Shown: positions 25,676-35,146, numbered from the stretch's first letter. The stretch: 64,000 nucleotides of DNA from Betaproteobacteria bacterium (GCA_009377585.1 WHTS01000022.1:1-64000), one strand, 5' to 3'. The notes: generated by a model not told the origin, from the letters alone. Numbers and translations: made by a program.

Positions 25676-26044
25676 TCAATGCTCCTCGGGCAGCACATGC
25701 TGCGGCACTTCAGGTGCGCGCGTCTTCCTGACTTGCGTTGCTCCTTCTAGCCCGATCGGAAGCACACCCTGCAGGTGTTGAAGCCGCTGCAACGCCGACC
25801 CAAACACGTCGACGGCCTCTTGAATCAATGACGGCGACTGGCGCTGTGCGGAGCGATCGATTGCACCGTCCAGTACGCACACGCGGTGCGAAATGTCCGG
25901 CATTCCCCGTATCGGCAATCGCTTGACCTCGGCGGAAAGCAGGCATTGCTCGGAATCGTAGTATTCGAGCGTCTCGACATACGCCGTGAGCAAAAAGGAA
26001 ACCACGTGCTCCGTGTCCGCGGTACTGATCGCTTCGATGATCAT
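25676..26044 (-). CDS. Small orphan protein, family delta, copy 1
   Basis: A 122-residue protein starting MIIEAISTADTEHVVSFLLT. The shared core is EHVVxFLLxAYVETLE, CLL, VKRLPI and DIS. It is clearly paralogous to the gene at 34763-35146, and the similarity continues upstream of the start (GTCCTCATTTGTGCG and AAGTTCGAATG near 26076-26115). The C-terminus differs between copies and is rich in polar residues here. No known domain is recognised. Helical N-terminus, no membrane segment. Confidence 0.65.
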   Translation of the reverse strand: MIIEAISTADTEHVVSFLLTAYVETLEYYDSEQCLLSAEVKRLPIRGMPDISHRVCVLDGAIDRSAQRQSPSLIQEAVDVFGSALQRLQHLQGVLPIGLEGATQVRKTRAPEVPQHVLPEEH

Positions 26045-26295
26045 CAAACTCTTTCCCTCCGTTCGCGTGACAACGAGTCCTCATTTGTGCGACGGAAAAG
26101 CGAGAAGTTCGAATGGCACGCAAAAATTCCAGAGGCAATGGCGACGGCGCAGAGCCGAACTGCCAGGCAGACAGGAACGGCATGTTGTCGCCGCAATGGC
26201 GCTCCGGCCGTGGCGTGGTCCTCCCGTTTCAGCGTACCGTCACAAATGGAGGATATAACGCACGCACGAGACGCAGGTTGGACGGGAGGATCTTC

Positions 26296-26544
26296 ATGGC
26301 TAACGTCTACCGAATCGTAAAACGGAGCGAGAGATGGCACGTTATGCTGCCCGGCTCCGAGGTTCCAATAGTCACGGCCGACGACTGCTCCATGCTTGTC
26401 CGATGGCTTTGTGGGATTGGGCAGAATTACGAAGTCCACGCGCATGATCATGCCGGGGCGGGTTCGCGCATCGACAGGTGCGCGGATTACACAGAGCAGC
26501 AGCGCACGCTTTCCAGCGCATCGGCGCCATCTGACGTTGTTTGA
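26296..26544 (+). CDS. Small hypothetical protein
   Basis: ATG 26296 follows GGGAGGA at a good distance, which is why this start was chosen over upstream ones. The 82-residue product begins MANVYRIVKRSERWHVMLPG and continues SEVPIVTADDCSMLVRWL, a compact strand-helix pattern. It resembles short orphan proteins that carry one DUF2188-like unit, but this is not certain. Its 5' neighbour is the divergent family delta gene. Confidence 0.5.
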   Translation: MANVYRIVKRSERWHVMLPGSEVPIVTADDCSMLVRWLCGIGQNYEVHAHDHAGAGSRIDRCADYTEQQRTLSSASAPSDVV

Positions 26545-26686
26545 CACGTAACGTAATGCTTGAAAATGTGAGAAAAGCGTGCCGTGGCGACGTGCTGTTT
26601 CCTGGATCGTAGTAGCCGCTAGCGTCGCTGCTCTGGTGGTGACCGTAGCAGTGATCTGATGCGGTTCGGAAGAATGGCTTTGTCTC

Positions 26687-26858
26687 ATGGCCAAGCGCGC
26701 GCTTTGTGTGCTCGCACGCATGGTTGGGCAGCATGGCCATAGCATCGGCCGAAGCCGTGCAGGTTGGCGAGCAGGTTGCGCTCGCCGCGGACGAGCCGAA
26801 AAGGATCGTTCTCACCCTACCCATGCCAGTGGTCTGCCGCGTGATGTCGTCCGAATAG
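26687..26858 (+). pseudogene. Remnant of a chalcone-isomerase-like gene
   Basis: ATG 26687 opens MAKRALCVLARM. One frame over comes AWLGSMAIASAEAVQVGE, almost the same as AWLGCMIMASAEAMQIGD in the intact gene at 19316-19936. The text then jumps to QVALAADEPKRIVLTL, matching ELALALDGPKRIALTM, which lies about 50 codons further on in the intact protein. TAG at 26856 ends it. So it has one frameshift in the signal-peptide region, one internal deletion and a lost C-terminus. Confidence 0.7.
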
Positions 26859-26977
26859 GCGGACCGAACGGCGCTATCCATTCGGACTATCTATATGGCC
26901 AGCCGCGACTCTTCGTGGTCACAGTGCGCTCTTAACATGGCTGCGGGAATTTCCCCAGACAACCCGCTGAGAGAACC

Positions 26978-27871
26978 ATGCCCTTCACCTCTTTCAAACG
27001 CGTGGCTACCACGGCCGCGGTCGTGGCCTCGGCGCTCGCGCCGCTAGCCTCCCATGCTGCCGGCTTGGACCTGTCGCGCTACTCACTTACCAGCAGCTTC
27101 GCCTTGCCCTCCACGGCTTCCGAGTCGTCGGCCATCACCTGGAACTGGAATACCGGCACGCTGTTCGTCGTTGGCGATGAGGGCGAGTACATCACCGAAG
27201 TCACGCGCAGCGGCACGCTGGTGGGCAGCATGCGCCTTTCCGGCTTCGCCGACACCGAGGCGCTGACCTACATCGGCAACGGTGAGTTCGTCATCGGCGA
27301 AGAGCGCATCCAGGATGTCTACAAGCTGAGCTACCAGGCGGGCACCACCGTCTCGCGCAACTCGCTGCAGAGCGTGTCGCTGGGAGCCACTGTCGGCAAC
27401 ATCGGGCTCGAAGGCATCTCCTTGGACCGACGCAACGGCCAGTTCGTCACCGTCAAGGAGTCGAGCCCGCAAGCCGTGCAGATCGGGACCATTGATTTCG
27501 CCGGCGGCACCCACACGATGACCAACCTGTTCACGCCCAACCTCGGTGTGTCGGATCTGTCGGACGTGCAGTTGCTCGGCGGTTTCGCAGGCGCCAGCTT
27601 CGCCGACAACATGCTGATCTACAGCCAGGAATCGCAACGCCTGCTGGAGGTTTCGCGCACCGGAGAACTCATCAGCTCCTTCAGCTTCACCACCGTCAGC
27701 GGCATTGCCGAAGGTGTGACGATCGCCAGCGACGGCACGATCTTCATCACCGACGAATCTCCGTTCGTCTACGCGCTCACGGCCACGCCCGTACCCGAGC
27801 CCGAGACTTACGCGATGATGCTGGCCGGCCTGGCCGCCATCGCCGGCGTGACCCGACGCCGCCGTGCCTGA
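26978..27871 (+). CDS. PEP-CTERM protein with SdiA-regulated-type beta-propeller
   Basis: The 297-residue exported protein has a signal peptide (TTAAVVASALAPLASHAAG), then repeats typical of the SdiA-regulated family: SAITWNWNTGTLFVVGDEGE, DTEALTYIGNGEFVIGEERI and EGISLDRRNGQFVTVKE. It ends with a full PEP-CTERM sorting tail: VPEPETYAMMLAGL, hydrophobic segment, RRRRA. Such tails are cut by exosortase and the protein is released or attached at the cell surface. It is followed 48 bases later by another PEP-CTERM gene with an almost identical tail. Confidence 0.92.
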   Translation: MPFTSFKRVATTAAVVASALAPLASHAAGLDLSRYSLTSSFALPSTASESSAITWNWNTGTLFVVGDEGEYITEVTRSGTLVGSMRLSGFADTEALTYIGNGEFVIGEERIQDVYKLSYQAGTTVSRNSLQSVSLGATVGNIGLEGISLDRRNGQFVTVKESSPQAVQIGTIDFAGGTHTMTNLFTPNLGVSDLSDVQLLGGFAGASFADNMLIYSQESQRLLEVSRTGELISSFSFTTVSGIAEGVTIASDGTIFITDESPFVYALTATPVPEPETYAMMLAGLAAIAGVTRRRRA

Positions 27872-27919
27872 TCCATCTTCGTTTCGCCCACACCAACTTC
27901 TCTGCAAGGGAGCTCAACC

Positions 27920-28591
27920 ATGAAGAAGCAACTCGCCGCCATCGGCCTGGCGCTCGCCGCCAGCAGTTCGTTCGCCGCTACCAGCGGCGTCGTGATCACG
28001 GAATGGATGTACCAGGGTGCAGGCAGCACCAACCGTGAATTCGTCGAATTCACGAACCTCGGCCCGACGGCCATTGATTTCACCGGCTGGAGCTATGACG
28101 ACGATTCGCGCGCGGCCGGCACCTTCCCGCTATCCGCGTTCGGCGTCGTCGCATCGGGCGAGTCAGTGGTCATCACCGAGATGAACCCCAATACCTTCCG
28201 CGTAAACTGGGGTCTGGGTGCCACTGTCAAGGTCTGGGGACCGTTCACCAACAACCTCGGCAACGGCGACGAGATCAACATCTTCGACGCCGGCGGGAGT
28301 CTGGTGGACCGCCTCACCTACGGCAGCAACCCGCGCACCCGTGGCATCAGCGGACGCGCCCTCAGCGCGGACGCACTCGGAGCCAATGATGTATCGCAGT
28401 GGGTCTTCTCCTCGGTGGGCGACGTCGAAGGATCGTGGATGTCGAGTGTCGGCGACATCGGCAGCCCCGGCTTCACCTCTTTCGCCACGCCGGTACCCGA
28501 GCCCGAGACTTACGCGATGATGCTGGCCGGCCTGGCTGGAGTGGGTGCATTCGTCCGCCGTCGTCGCGGCCAGGGAAGGAGACCTGGCTGA
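27920..28591 (+). CDS. PEP-CTERM protein with lamin-tail domain
   Basis: AAGGGAG precedes ATG 27920. After a signal peptide (AAIGLALAASSSFAA) the 223-residue protein has a lamin-tail (LTD) fold: SGVVITEWMYQGAGSTNREF, VEFTNLGPTAIDFTGW and NLGNGDEINIFDAGGSLVDR. The C-terminal PEP-CTERM signal is VPEPETYAMMLAGLAGVG plus an Arg cluster. Bacterial LTD proteins are usually surface-exposed and often sit near nucleases or calcium-binding proteins. Likely co-transcribed with the gene before it. Confidence 0.92.
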   Translation: MKKQLAAIGLALAASSSFAATSGVVITEWMYQGAGSTNREFVEFTNLGPTAIDFTGWSYDDDSRAAGTFPLSAFGVVASGESVVITEMNPNTFRVNWGLGATVKVWGPFTNNLGNGDEINIFDAGGSLVDRLTYGSNPRTRGISGRALSADALGANDVSQWVFSSVGDVEGSWMSSVGDIGSPGFTSFATPVPEPETYAMMLAGLAGVGAFVRRRRGQGRRPG

Positions 28592-29307
28592 AATCGACCG
28601 AGTAGGCTTCGTCGACCGGATGCGCCGTGAGGAACGGCGCACGGCGCTCGATGTAGGCGAGCTGGGTCGCACAGTGGGCGAGCAGCTCACACATGGTTGA
28701 TGCCCGGCGCTGCGCAGCTCTTATAGGCCAGGACTGCGCCGGGCGCTAAGTTTACGGCGGCCGAGTGCCGAATGACTCGTGTCGTCGCTGGCCGCGTCGA
28801 TCAGGATGTGTCTGCCGATGGCGGAACACGTTCACGCTGGCCGAGTCCATGCTCCGTATCGGCGTCAAGCACTCGCGCGCGTCGGCGCGGTACTACTTCT
28901 CCGGCGATCCGCAAAACACCCAGATCGAACTGACATGCGGCGCGGGTCCAACCGCTCGTGAAGGGCGTCCGGTGGACGCTGGATCAGATCGCACCGACTG
29001 CTTGACCCTCTCGCAGCGACTTTCTCCGTAAGAGCTGCAACAGTCCGGCGCGTGACGCGAGCACGTAACAAGCAATGTGCTGAGTTTTTCTCACGCTCGT
29101 ACGTTCATGCGCGCGACCGGGAGCGTTCTTACTTAACACCACTTGCCGTTATGGCTCCGGGCGTTAGAAGTCGTTTCTAATGGGACTTTCGCTGTTGCGT
29201 CCCATGAATTGCTGCCGCCGGAGGTCATTTCGGCACAACTCCGGATGCGCCAAGTACGTTAGACTTCGTTTCCGCAACGCCCACGTCAACCAACGGAGGT
29301 AGCGCCG
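28592..29307. other. Gene-poor stretch after the PEP-CTERM pair
   Basis: The minus strand from 28694 to about 28592 reads MCELLAHCATQLAYIERRAP and on into AYSVDFSQVSF, which looks like a coding scrap of unknown origin running into the PEP-CTERM gene. An inverted repeat at 28702-28744 follows. Further on, no frame is convincing. A short inverted repeat TTAGAA/TTCTAA lies at 29164-29180. Confidence 0.4.
28702..28744. terminator. Inverted repeat downstream of the PEP-CTERM pair
   Basis: GCCCGGCGC (28702-28710) and GCGCCGGGC (28736-28744) form a perfect 9-bp stem with a 25-base loop, which holds a second possible pairing (GCGCAG/CTGCGC). No T-run follows. Terminator, or trace of a mobile element end. 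Confidence 0.35.
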
Positions 29308-29505
29308 TTGACCGCCAAGGCCCCTGACGACGAACGTAACTGGCTCGAATTGGGCGCTGCCCTGGAACGAGAGAACTTCTACGCACGCACGGATTCGGCC
29401 CCGCAGGGCGAGCGGTCAGAGCAGAGAACGTCGCCCCAGTTCGACGAAGGCCATACACGGCTCAACCGCATCAAACGGATGGCGAGATTTCGCAATCGCA
29501 AATAG
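29308..29505 (+). CDS. Small hydrophilic orphan protein
   Basis: TTG 29308 sits 7 bases after a strong GGAGGT site, which sets the start. The 65-residue product begins MTAKAPDDERNWLELGAALE and ends with a basic tail (LNRIKRMARFRNRK). Acidic first half, basic end, no membrane segment. Family not recognised. The DUF3606-type gene follows 113 bases later in the same direction. Confidence 0.45.
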   Translation: MTAKAPDDERNWLELGAALERENFYARTDSAPQGERSEQRTSPQFDEGHTRLNRIKRMARFRNRK

Positions 29506-29618
29506 GCATCGGGCCCGCGGAGCAGTGCGGGTACGCAGACGTTCGAGATTTCTGCGACGAACCTCGGACTCAGGACACTAGCAACCTCGCGCGATAACCC
29601 CTGACCAGAGAGGACAAG

Positions 29619-29813
29619 ATGGATCATCGAAGCATTCATGGACCGGAAAAGCGCGATCTCATCGATCTGCAACACGAGCAAGACGTGCGCTACTGGTCCG
29701 AAAGGTTGCGGGCGTCGCCCGCAGAACTGCGCGAAGCGGTTCACATCATAGGCGCCACGCCGGACAGGGTTCGTGACTTCATCAGCCGTGAGCGAGTGCT
29801 TCAAGGCCGATGA
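29619..29813 (+). CDS. DUF3606-like small protein
   Basis: GAGAGGAC precedes ATG 29619. The 64-residue product reads RDLIDLQHEQDVRYWSERL and AELREAVHIIGATPDRVRDF, matching the DUF3606 pattern: a short strand, then a helix with VRYW and REAV, then a glycine turn and helix. These small proteins are widespread in proteobacteria and their function is unknown. Confidence 0.7.
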   Translation: MDHRSIHGPEKRDLIDLQHEQDVRYWSERLRASPAELREAVHIIGATPDRVRDFISRERVLQGR

Positions 29814-30039
29814 CGTCCGCGGCCCACGCGAAGTAACGTTGCGCCGGAAGACTCTTCGAATCGCTTTGCGGTAATCAGGCGTCGAGCCGATGCGCTGAAG
29901 CCGGCCCTGAATTCTGGTCCAGGCATTTGCCTGGGCAGTTCCGACTGTCCGCTCCGGGCGGGTAGCAATGCATCCGTCATGTGCTCGTTGCAATCCGAGC
30001 AGGTTCACTCTCGAAGCCTGCTGAGATGCAACTGCTGAT

Positions 30040-30251
30040 CGAGAGCGCGGGCTGCCATGCGATTGCCTCGCGTGCTGAGGGCGGCTCGTAACTCGCGATA
30101 GCCACAACATGAGCACCCGCGGTGCGCGAGCGACCGCGAAAGCCAGGCATGCGAGTGCTTGCGCTCTCTGCGCAAGCTTCCGCGCTCGCCCTCGAGTTCA
30201 TTCATCTGTATGCCGTCGAGCGCGGGAATCGTATCCGCGCCGCAACTTCAT
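30040..30251 (-). pseudogene. Frameshifted second copy of orphan family alpha
   Basis: The copy starts at ATG 30251 (MKLR). One frame over it reads [15 protein letters not shown], then in a third frame [20 protein letters not shown] and [17 protein letters not shown]. The intact gene at 10806-11024 has ETIAKLDSIQMSALD, ERARQIARRAETLICLSFVA and GRVPDLVV in the same order. Two frameshifts separate the blocks, and the original stop is lost. The downstream edge is approximate. Confidence 0.6.
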
Positions 30252-30377
30252 CCTTCGGCTGATCCGAACGGACTACGACCGATTGTTTCTCCGGGCAACC
30301 GCTTCAGAACTTGCGTTGGCGGCCGATGTTTGCATACCGCAATGCAGTGCCGGCGCGCTCGGTTTTACGCTGTCAGC

Positions 30378-32534
30378 ATGAGCACGTCAGAGAACGAAAC
30401 ATTTGGCAGGATGGGTATCGACATGCCGCGGATGAATGAGTCACGTACGACGGCCGCACGAGAATCGCAGGGAAGCAAGGCGCCTGCGCTGTCCGACAGC
30501 AATGCCGGCGCCGCCCTCGACCGCTCGACCAGGTGCGCGTCTGACGTCGTCGGCGAAGAAGGGCAATTCGTCGAGTTCTTCAACCGGCCGTACACACGGG
30601 AGCTGTTTAACCGCCGAAACGTTCTGGCTCTGCTTGCGAGCGAGTTCTATGGTAGCCGGGAGCCTATCGTCGCAGATTTCAGCTGCAGCATCGACGACGC
30701 GGCACAGGCCGTGCTGAATGTCGGTGCGAACCGCGTGATCGCTCATGTCCAGGTAACCCGCGAAGGCCGCTACGCCGGTGTCGTCAACGGCTACGACCTG
30801 CTCAACGTCATAACCTTGCGCGACAAGGAGAACGCGCTGCGCCTGCGCAGCAGGATCGAGGCAGCCGAGGCGGCGAACACGGCCAAGTCCCAGTTTCTCG
30901 CGAACATGAGCCACGAGATCCGCACGCCGATGAACGGGGTGCTGGGAATGACCGAGCTGCTGTTCGATTCGGGTTTGAACGACGTGCAGCACCGCTACGC
31001 CGACGCGATTCAAAAGTCGGCCGAGGCGCTGCTGGATGTCATCAACGATATCCTGGATTTCTCCAAGATCGAGGCCGGCCGTATGGAGCTCGATCCGGTC
31101 GAAACCGACGTGAGAATCTTGAGCGAGGAGGCATTGCAGATCCTGGCTGCGCGGGCCCATAAGAAGGGCCTGGAGCTCAGTTGTCGGATTGGATCCGATG
31201 TGCCCCAGCGCGTGCTGGCAGACCCGGCGCGGGTGCGCCAGATACTGCTCAACCTCGTCGGCAACGCGATCAAGTTCACCGAGCGCGGCGAGGTGACTCT
31301 CGCCATCGACCGCGCCCCCGGGCCGGTGGGCAAGCTCGAACGGCCCGGGTGCCATCTTCGCTTCAGCATCAGCGATACGGGTATCGGGATCAGTGCCGAA
31401 GCGCAGGCGCGGCTGTTTCAACCCTTCACCCAGGCCGATGCATCGACGACAAGGCGCTACGGTGGGACCGGCCTTGGACTCGCAGTCAGCAAACAGCTGG
31501 CCGAGCTGATGGGTGGCTCTATTGGCGTCCAGAGTGAACCAGGTTGTGGCTCAACTTTCTGGTTCAGCATTCAGGCACAGGTCCTCGCGGGAAGCGCACT
31601 TACATTGCGGCGCCCGGATCTGAACGGAGTCCGAATTCTGGTCGTCGAGGACAATGCGACCAATCGCGCGATTCTCCGGCACCAGGTCACGTCGCTGGGT
31701 GCGTGCTGCGACCTGGCAGAAGATGGCATGGCCGGCCTGAAAGCGCTGCGCGCCGAGCATATGCGCGGCGCACCGTATGATCTCGCCCTGGTCGACATGA
31801 AGATGCCCGGTATGGATGGCCTCGAGCTCATCCGTGCAGTGCGCCGGGAACCTTCGTTGGCAGTCACTCGGCTGGTGCTGCTCACTTCGCTGTCGGGCCC
31901 CGGCGAAGCAGCGGCGAGCCGTGCCGCGGGCGCCGATTGCTACCTCACCAAGCCGGTCCGCCGCGAAGATCTGTTCAACGCCCTGGCCGATCTCACGGGC
32001 AAGAGGGCGGCATCCACCGCCTCGGCGCCGACCCAGGACGGCAGCCATCCATTCGACGCTCTCGGCGCGCACGTCCTGCTGGCGGAAGACAACGCAGTCA
32101 ACCAGGAAGTGGCCCGCGCGATGCTGGAGAGCGCGGGATGTCGCGTCACGATTGCGCAAAATGGGCGCGAGGCGGTGGAGCAGCGCGTTCGACACAGGTT
32201 CGCGCTGGTGCTCATGGATTGCCAGATGCCCGAGCTGGACGGCTTCGAGGCCGTGCGCAGGATTCGCGCGCAGGAAGCGGGCAAGCGCGAGGAACGTACC
32301 CCGATCGTCGCGCTCACTGCGAACGCCATCGAGGGCGATCGGGAGCGCTGTATCGCCGCAGGCATGGACGACTATCTCGCAAAGCCTTTCAAGCGAGACG
32401 ACCTCGTGGCGATGCTGAGGCGCTGGGTCGTTCTCTCACCGGCGGAACGCGGTGCATCAGGGTCGGGGGAAGGGGTCGCTTCGGCCCGGCGCGAAAGACA
32501 CATTGACCGTATTCGATCCGATAGCGTTTCGTAG
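30378..32534 (+). CDS. Hybrid histidine kinase with two receivers
   Basis: Start chosen at ATG 30378 ([10 protein letters not shown]), giving 718 residues; a later ATG at 30423 is possible. The N-terminal part (about 60-150) has [20 protein letters not shown] and [10 protein letters not shown], a half-CBS-like region seen in some c-di-GMP and kinase proteins. Then come a coiled coil, HisKA ([11 protein letters not shown]), HATPase ([19 protein letters not shown]) and two full receivers with acceptors [11 protein letters not shown] and [11 protein letters not shown]. There is no Hpt domain and no membrane segment. It likely passes phosphate to a separate Hpt, possibly the one of the kinase at 1053-4574. 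Confidence 0.92.
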   Translation: MSTSENETFGRMGIDMPRMNESRTTAARESQGSKAPALSDSNAGAALDRSTRCASDVVGEEGQFVEFFNRPYTRELFNRRNVLALLASEFYGSREPIVADFSCSIDDAAQAVLNVGANRVIAHVQVTREGRYAGVVNGYDLLNVITLRDKENALRLRSRIEAAEAANTAKSQFLANMSHEIRTPMNGVLGMTELLFDSGLNDVQHRYADAIQKSAEALLDVINDILDFSKIEAGRMELDPVETDVRILSEEALQILAARAHKKGLELSCRIGSDVPQRVLADPARVRQILLNLVGNAIKFTERGEVTLAIDRAPGPVGKLERPGCHLRFSISDTGIGISAEAQARLFQPFTQADASTTRRYGGTGLGLAVSKQLAELMGGSIGVQSEPGCGSTFWFSIQAQVLAGSALTLRRPDLNGVRILVVEDNATNRAILRHQVTSLGACCDLAEDGMAGLKALRAEHMRGAPYDLALVDMKMPGMDGLELIRAVRREPSLAVTRLVLLTSLSGPGEAAASRAAGADCYLTKPVRREDLFNALADLTGKRAASTASAPTQDGSHPFDALGAHVLLAEDNAVNQEVARAMLESAGCRVTIAQNGREAVEQRVRHRFALVLMDCQMPELDGFEAVRRIRAQEAGKREERTPIVALTANAIEGDRERCIAAGMDDYLAKPFKRDDLVAMLRRWVVLSPAERGASGSGEGVASARRERHIDRIRSDSVS

Positions 32535-32877
32535 TGTTCTTCCTCCCGGAACGGGGATGGAATCAGCCTTGCCACGAAAGCTGATGCGCCTCTTCGCGTC
32601 CGAGACTGGATGCCGCTGCGGCGTGCATCCAAGCCGCGCCGGGCTGGCATCGGCGCAGGATCTTCCTGCAGAGCTACGCGATGGCCCGCGGATCATCGAC
32701 ACGGCTACTGCCGAGCCGACAACGTCCGTCCCTCCGCCAGCACCGCCGTTGGAACTAGGCCGAATCGCTCACCCCGTCACGCAGCCTTCACCATCGCGTC
32801 ATGATGACGTAGCGCCGGCTTCGTAAGTTCCCTCGGCGTGCGCGTCCTTGCGCCGTGTCGCTACTTCGGAGGGAGTC
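32535..32877. other. Intergenic region before the GDPD gene
   Basis: No supported gene. A short palindrome CGTCATGATGACG (about 32798-32810) lies in it, roughly 70 bases before the GDPD start, and could be an operator. Confidence 0.3.
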
Positions 32878-34218
32878 ATGCAAAACGTCCTGCGCTCGGC
32901 CGCGATCGCGACCGCGCTTGCTGTGTTGTCCGAAATCTCACCTGTGGCCAGCGCCGATGACGATCGCGATCGAGGCCGCGATCACCATCACGATCGTGAC
33001 CGCGCCCGCAATCACAACGCCATCGAGCTCGGGGCGCGCCCGTTCTATCTGGTCGACGGGATGGAGGAAGGGCGGCTGAAGGACAGGCTACTGCAGTGCA
33101 AGAACGGTCCTTTCCGCGCTACCGATTTCTCGATCGGGCACCGCGGCGCTCCGTTGCAGTTTCCCGAGCACACCAAGGAGTCGTACCAGGCGGCCGCGCG
33201 GATGGGCGCGGGCATCGTCGAGTGCGACGTGACCTTCACCCGGGACGGCGAACTGGTCTGCCGCCATGCTCAGAACGACTTGCACACGACCACCAACATC
33301 CTGCTGACGCCGCTCGCCTCGACCTGCATCAAGCCGTTTACGCCGGCAACGCTCGATCCCGGCGGTAAAGTGATTACCCCTGCCAGTGCGGAATGCCGGG
33401 TCTCCGAGCTCACCCTGAATGAATTCAAGAGCCTGCGCGGGAAGATGGATGCATTCGATCCGGCCGCGCGCACGGTCGAGGAATATGTGGGCGGCACGGC
33501 ATCCTGGCGCACCGATCTCTACACCGGGCGCGGCACCCTGATGACGCTTCGCGAGAGCCTCCAGCTGAACGAGAGATTTGGCGTGAAGCACACCCCGGAG
33601 TTGAAGGCCGGGGACACTGTCTCCGTCGCCAATGTATTCGGCGGTCAGGACAAATACGCCCAGAAGCTCGCCGACGAGATGCAGGCCGCAGGTGTCAGAC
33701 CTCGTGATACGTGGCCCCAGTCGTTCAACGTGAACGACGTGCTGTACTGGATCAATCACACGCCGTACGGCAGGCAAGCCGTCTTTCTGGTCGACTACGA
33801 TGCGGCCAAAGACAACATCCTTCTCTTCGATACCAACGGCAAGCAGATCGAGAAGCGGGAAGATCAGCTGAAGTTCTTCGCCCAGCTTCGCAAGACGAAG
33901 GTGCAGATCATCGCCCCGCCGATCCCGGCCCTGCTGGCGGTCAACGGCAGCCGCGTCGTCCCTTCACAGCTTGCGAAGGATCTCGAGGCGATGGGCTTCG
34001 ACCTCATCACCTGGAGCTTCGAGCGCGCCGACCTGCGCCAAGGCGCTTCCAAGGCCGGCTTCTACTACGACTTCGATCCCACGGGCGCCGCGCTCAAGAC
34101 GGACAGCGACATGTACAAGGCGCTGGACGTGCTGGCACGCGAGGTCAGGGTACTCGGAATATTCTCCGACTGGCCGGCGACCGTCACATACTACGCCAAC
34201 TGCATGGGGTTGAAGTAG
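32878..34218 (+). CDS. Secreted glycerophosphodiester phosphodiesterase
   Basis: ATG 32878 follows CGGAGGGAG. The 446-residue protein has a signal peptide (LRSAAIATALAVLSEISPVA), then a His/Asp/Arg-rich stretch (DRGRDHHHDRDRARNHN) that may bind metal. The GDPD catalytic core follows: GHRGAPLQFPEHT, GIVECDVTFTRDGELVCRH and HTPELK. These give the two His and the Glu/Asp metal ligands. It breaks glycerophosphodiesters into an alcohol and glycerol-3-phosphate in the periplasm or outside the cell, supplying phosphate or carbon. At 446 residues it belongs to the long GDPD class. It stands alone. Confidence 0.92.
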   Translation: MQNVLRSAAIATALAVLSEISPVASADDDRDRGRDHHHDRDRARNHNAIELGARPFYLVDGMEEGRLKDRLLQCKNGPFRATDFSIGHRGAPLQFPEHTKESYQAAARMGAGIVECDVTFTRDGELVCRHAQNDLHTTTNILLTPLASTCIKPFTPATLDPGGKVITPASAECRVSELTLNEFKSLRGKMDAFDPAARTVEEYVGGTASWRTDLYTGRGTLMTLRESLQLNERFGVKHTPELKAGDTVSVANVFGGQDKYAQKLADEMQAAGVRPRDTWPQSFNVNDVLYWINHTPYGRQAVFLVDYDAAKDNILLFDTNGKQIEKREDQLKFFAQLRKTKVQIIAPPIPALLAVNGSRVVPSQLAKDLEAMGFDLITWSFERADLRQGASKAGFYYDFDPTGAALKTDSDMYKALDVLAREVRVLGIFSDWPATVTYYANCMGLK

Positions 34219-34362
34219 CAATGTCGACACGGGGGCGGGCGCCGCGTGCGCTCGGCCCCCCGGTCCGCAGATGGCAACGACGTGCCAATTGGTCGAGACT
34301 GCGAACTTGCGGCCGTAGCGTCCAACGAGCACTTGCTCCACCAGGCATGGATCGATTCGTGA

Positions 34363-34497
34363 TGCGATCTGCCAAGGGAGTCCCTGCGTCATCATGGAGA
34401 ATTCCGACATGCCGCCGATGCCGGCAATGATGCTTATCGGGACGAAGACGACCGACACGGTGGTCAATTTCGACACGCGCCTGTTCTGATTGATGTT
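34363..34497 (-). pseudogene. Fragment of a CorA-type magnesium transporter gene
   Basis: The minus strand reads NINQNRRVSKLTTVSVVFVP then ISIIAGIGGMSEFSMMTQGL, the end of the stalk helix and first membrane helix of a CorA relative. The usual GMN loop is replaced by GMS, as in one CorA subgroup. Nothing of the large cytoplasmic domain or second membrane helix is present. A gene scrap. Confidence 0.65.
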
Positions 34498-34593
34498 GGA
34501 TGAATCCGATCGCGCATGACGAACTGTCATCCGGGCGACACATACGCGCGCGTAGACTAACAGTCAGTCGAGCGCGGCAAGAGGCCGAAGGGT

Positions 34594-34785
34594 TTGCACG
34601 ATCTTAGACAAATGAACGAGGAGCGGCTTGCGCACCACGCGGCGACATGGCAGCCGGGTACTTGGCACCGTGCGATAGCCAATGAAGAATTGAGAAGAAG
34701 GCACGCGCGCCCGCGGTTCGCCGTGCCGTGGGCCGCAATCGCAGCTTGCGCCGTCGGCCTGATCATCGCTGTGGCGGCGATTTAA
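34594..34785 (+). CDS. Small tail-anchored membrane protein
   Basis: TTG 34594 or ATG 34612 could start it (63 or 57 residues). A helical, charged N-terminus (MNEERLAHHAATWQPGTWHR) leads to one C-terminal membrane helix (WAAIAACAVGLIIAVAAI) at the very end of the protein. The last 23 bases overlap the end of the opposing family delta gene. Function unknown. Confidence 0.45.
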   Translation: MHDLRQMNEERLAHHAATWQPGTWHRAIANEELRRRHARPRFAVPWAAIAACAVGLIIAVAAI

Positions 34786-35146
34786 CCCTTTGCTTCTGGG
34801 CGCTTGTCTCGGCGACACCACGTGACCTGATCCGCAATTCAGTGCCGTGTGCGAACTGGCGCACTCCGATCAAGTGTTCGAGGCGCTGCAGCGTCGCTAC
34901 AAAAATATCGCCGACTTCTTCGACGAATGATCGCGATTGGCCATGTGAGCATTCATTGATCGCACCGGCAAGTAGGCCCGCACGTTGAGAAATGTCTGCC
35001 ACTCCCGCTATCGGCAATCGCTTGACCCCGGCGGGCAACAAACATTCTGGGGTATCGGAATGCTCGAGAGTCTCCACATACGCCGCGAGCAAGAAATAAA
35101 CAACGTGCTCGGTTTCTGCCGTTCGGATCGCTTCGGTTATCTTCAA
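34763..35146 (-). CDS. Small orphan protein, family delta, copy 2
   Basis: The 127-residue product starts MKITEAIRTAETEHVVYFLL, then AAYVETLEHSDTPECLLPAG and VKRLPIAGVADISQRAGLL. It matches the gene at 25676-26044 along most of its length, including blocks upstream of the start (GTCCTCATTGGTGCG, AAGTTCGAATG near 35177-35215). Both copies are intact. The C-terminal 30 residues diverge and are basic here. Function unknown; two intact copies with conserved upstream sequence suggest shared regulation. Confidence 0.68.
   Translation of the reverse strand: MKITEAIRTAETEHVVYFLLAAYVETLEHSDTPECLLPAGVKRLPIAGVADISQRAGLLAGAINECSHGQSRSFVEEVGDIFVATLQRLEHLIGVRQFAHGTELRIRSRGVAETSAQKQRVKSPPQR

Noticed and set aside
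28765-29031. 88-codon plus-strand frame with ARYYFSGDPQNTQIELTCG
   Set aside because: Checked for H-NS-like similarity; the match is not convincing and two other frames are equally open.
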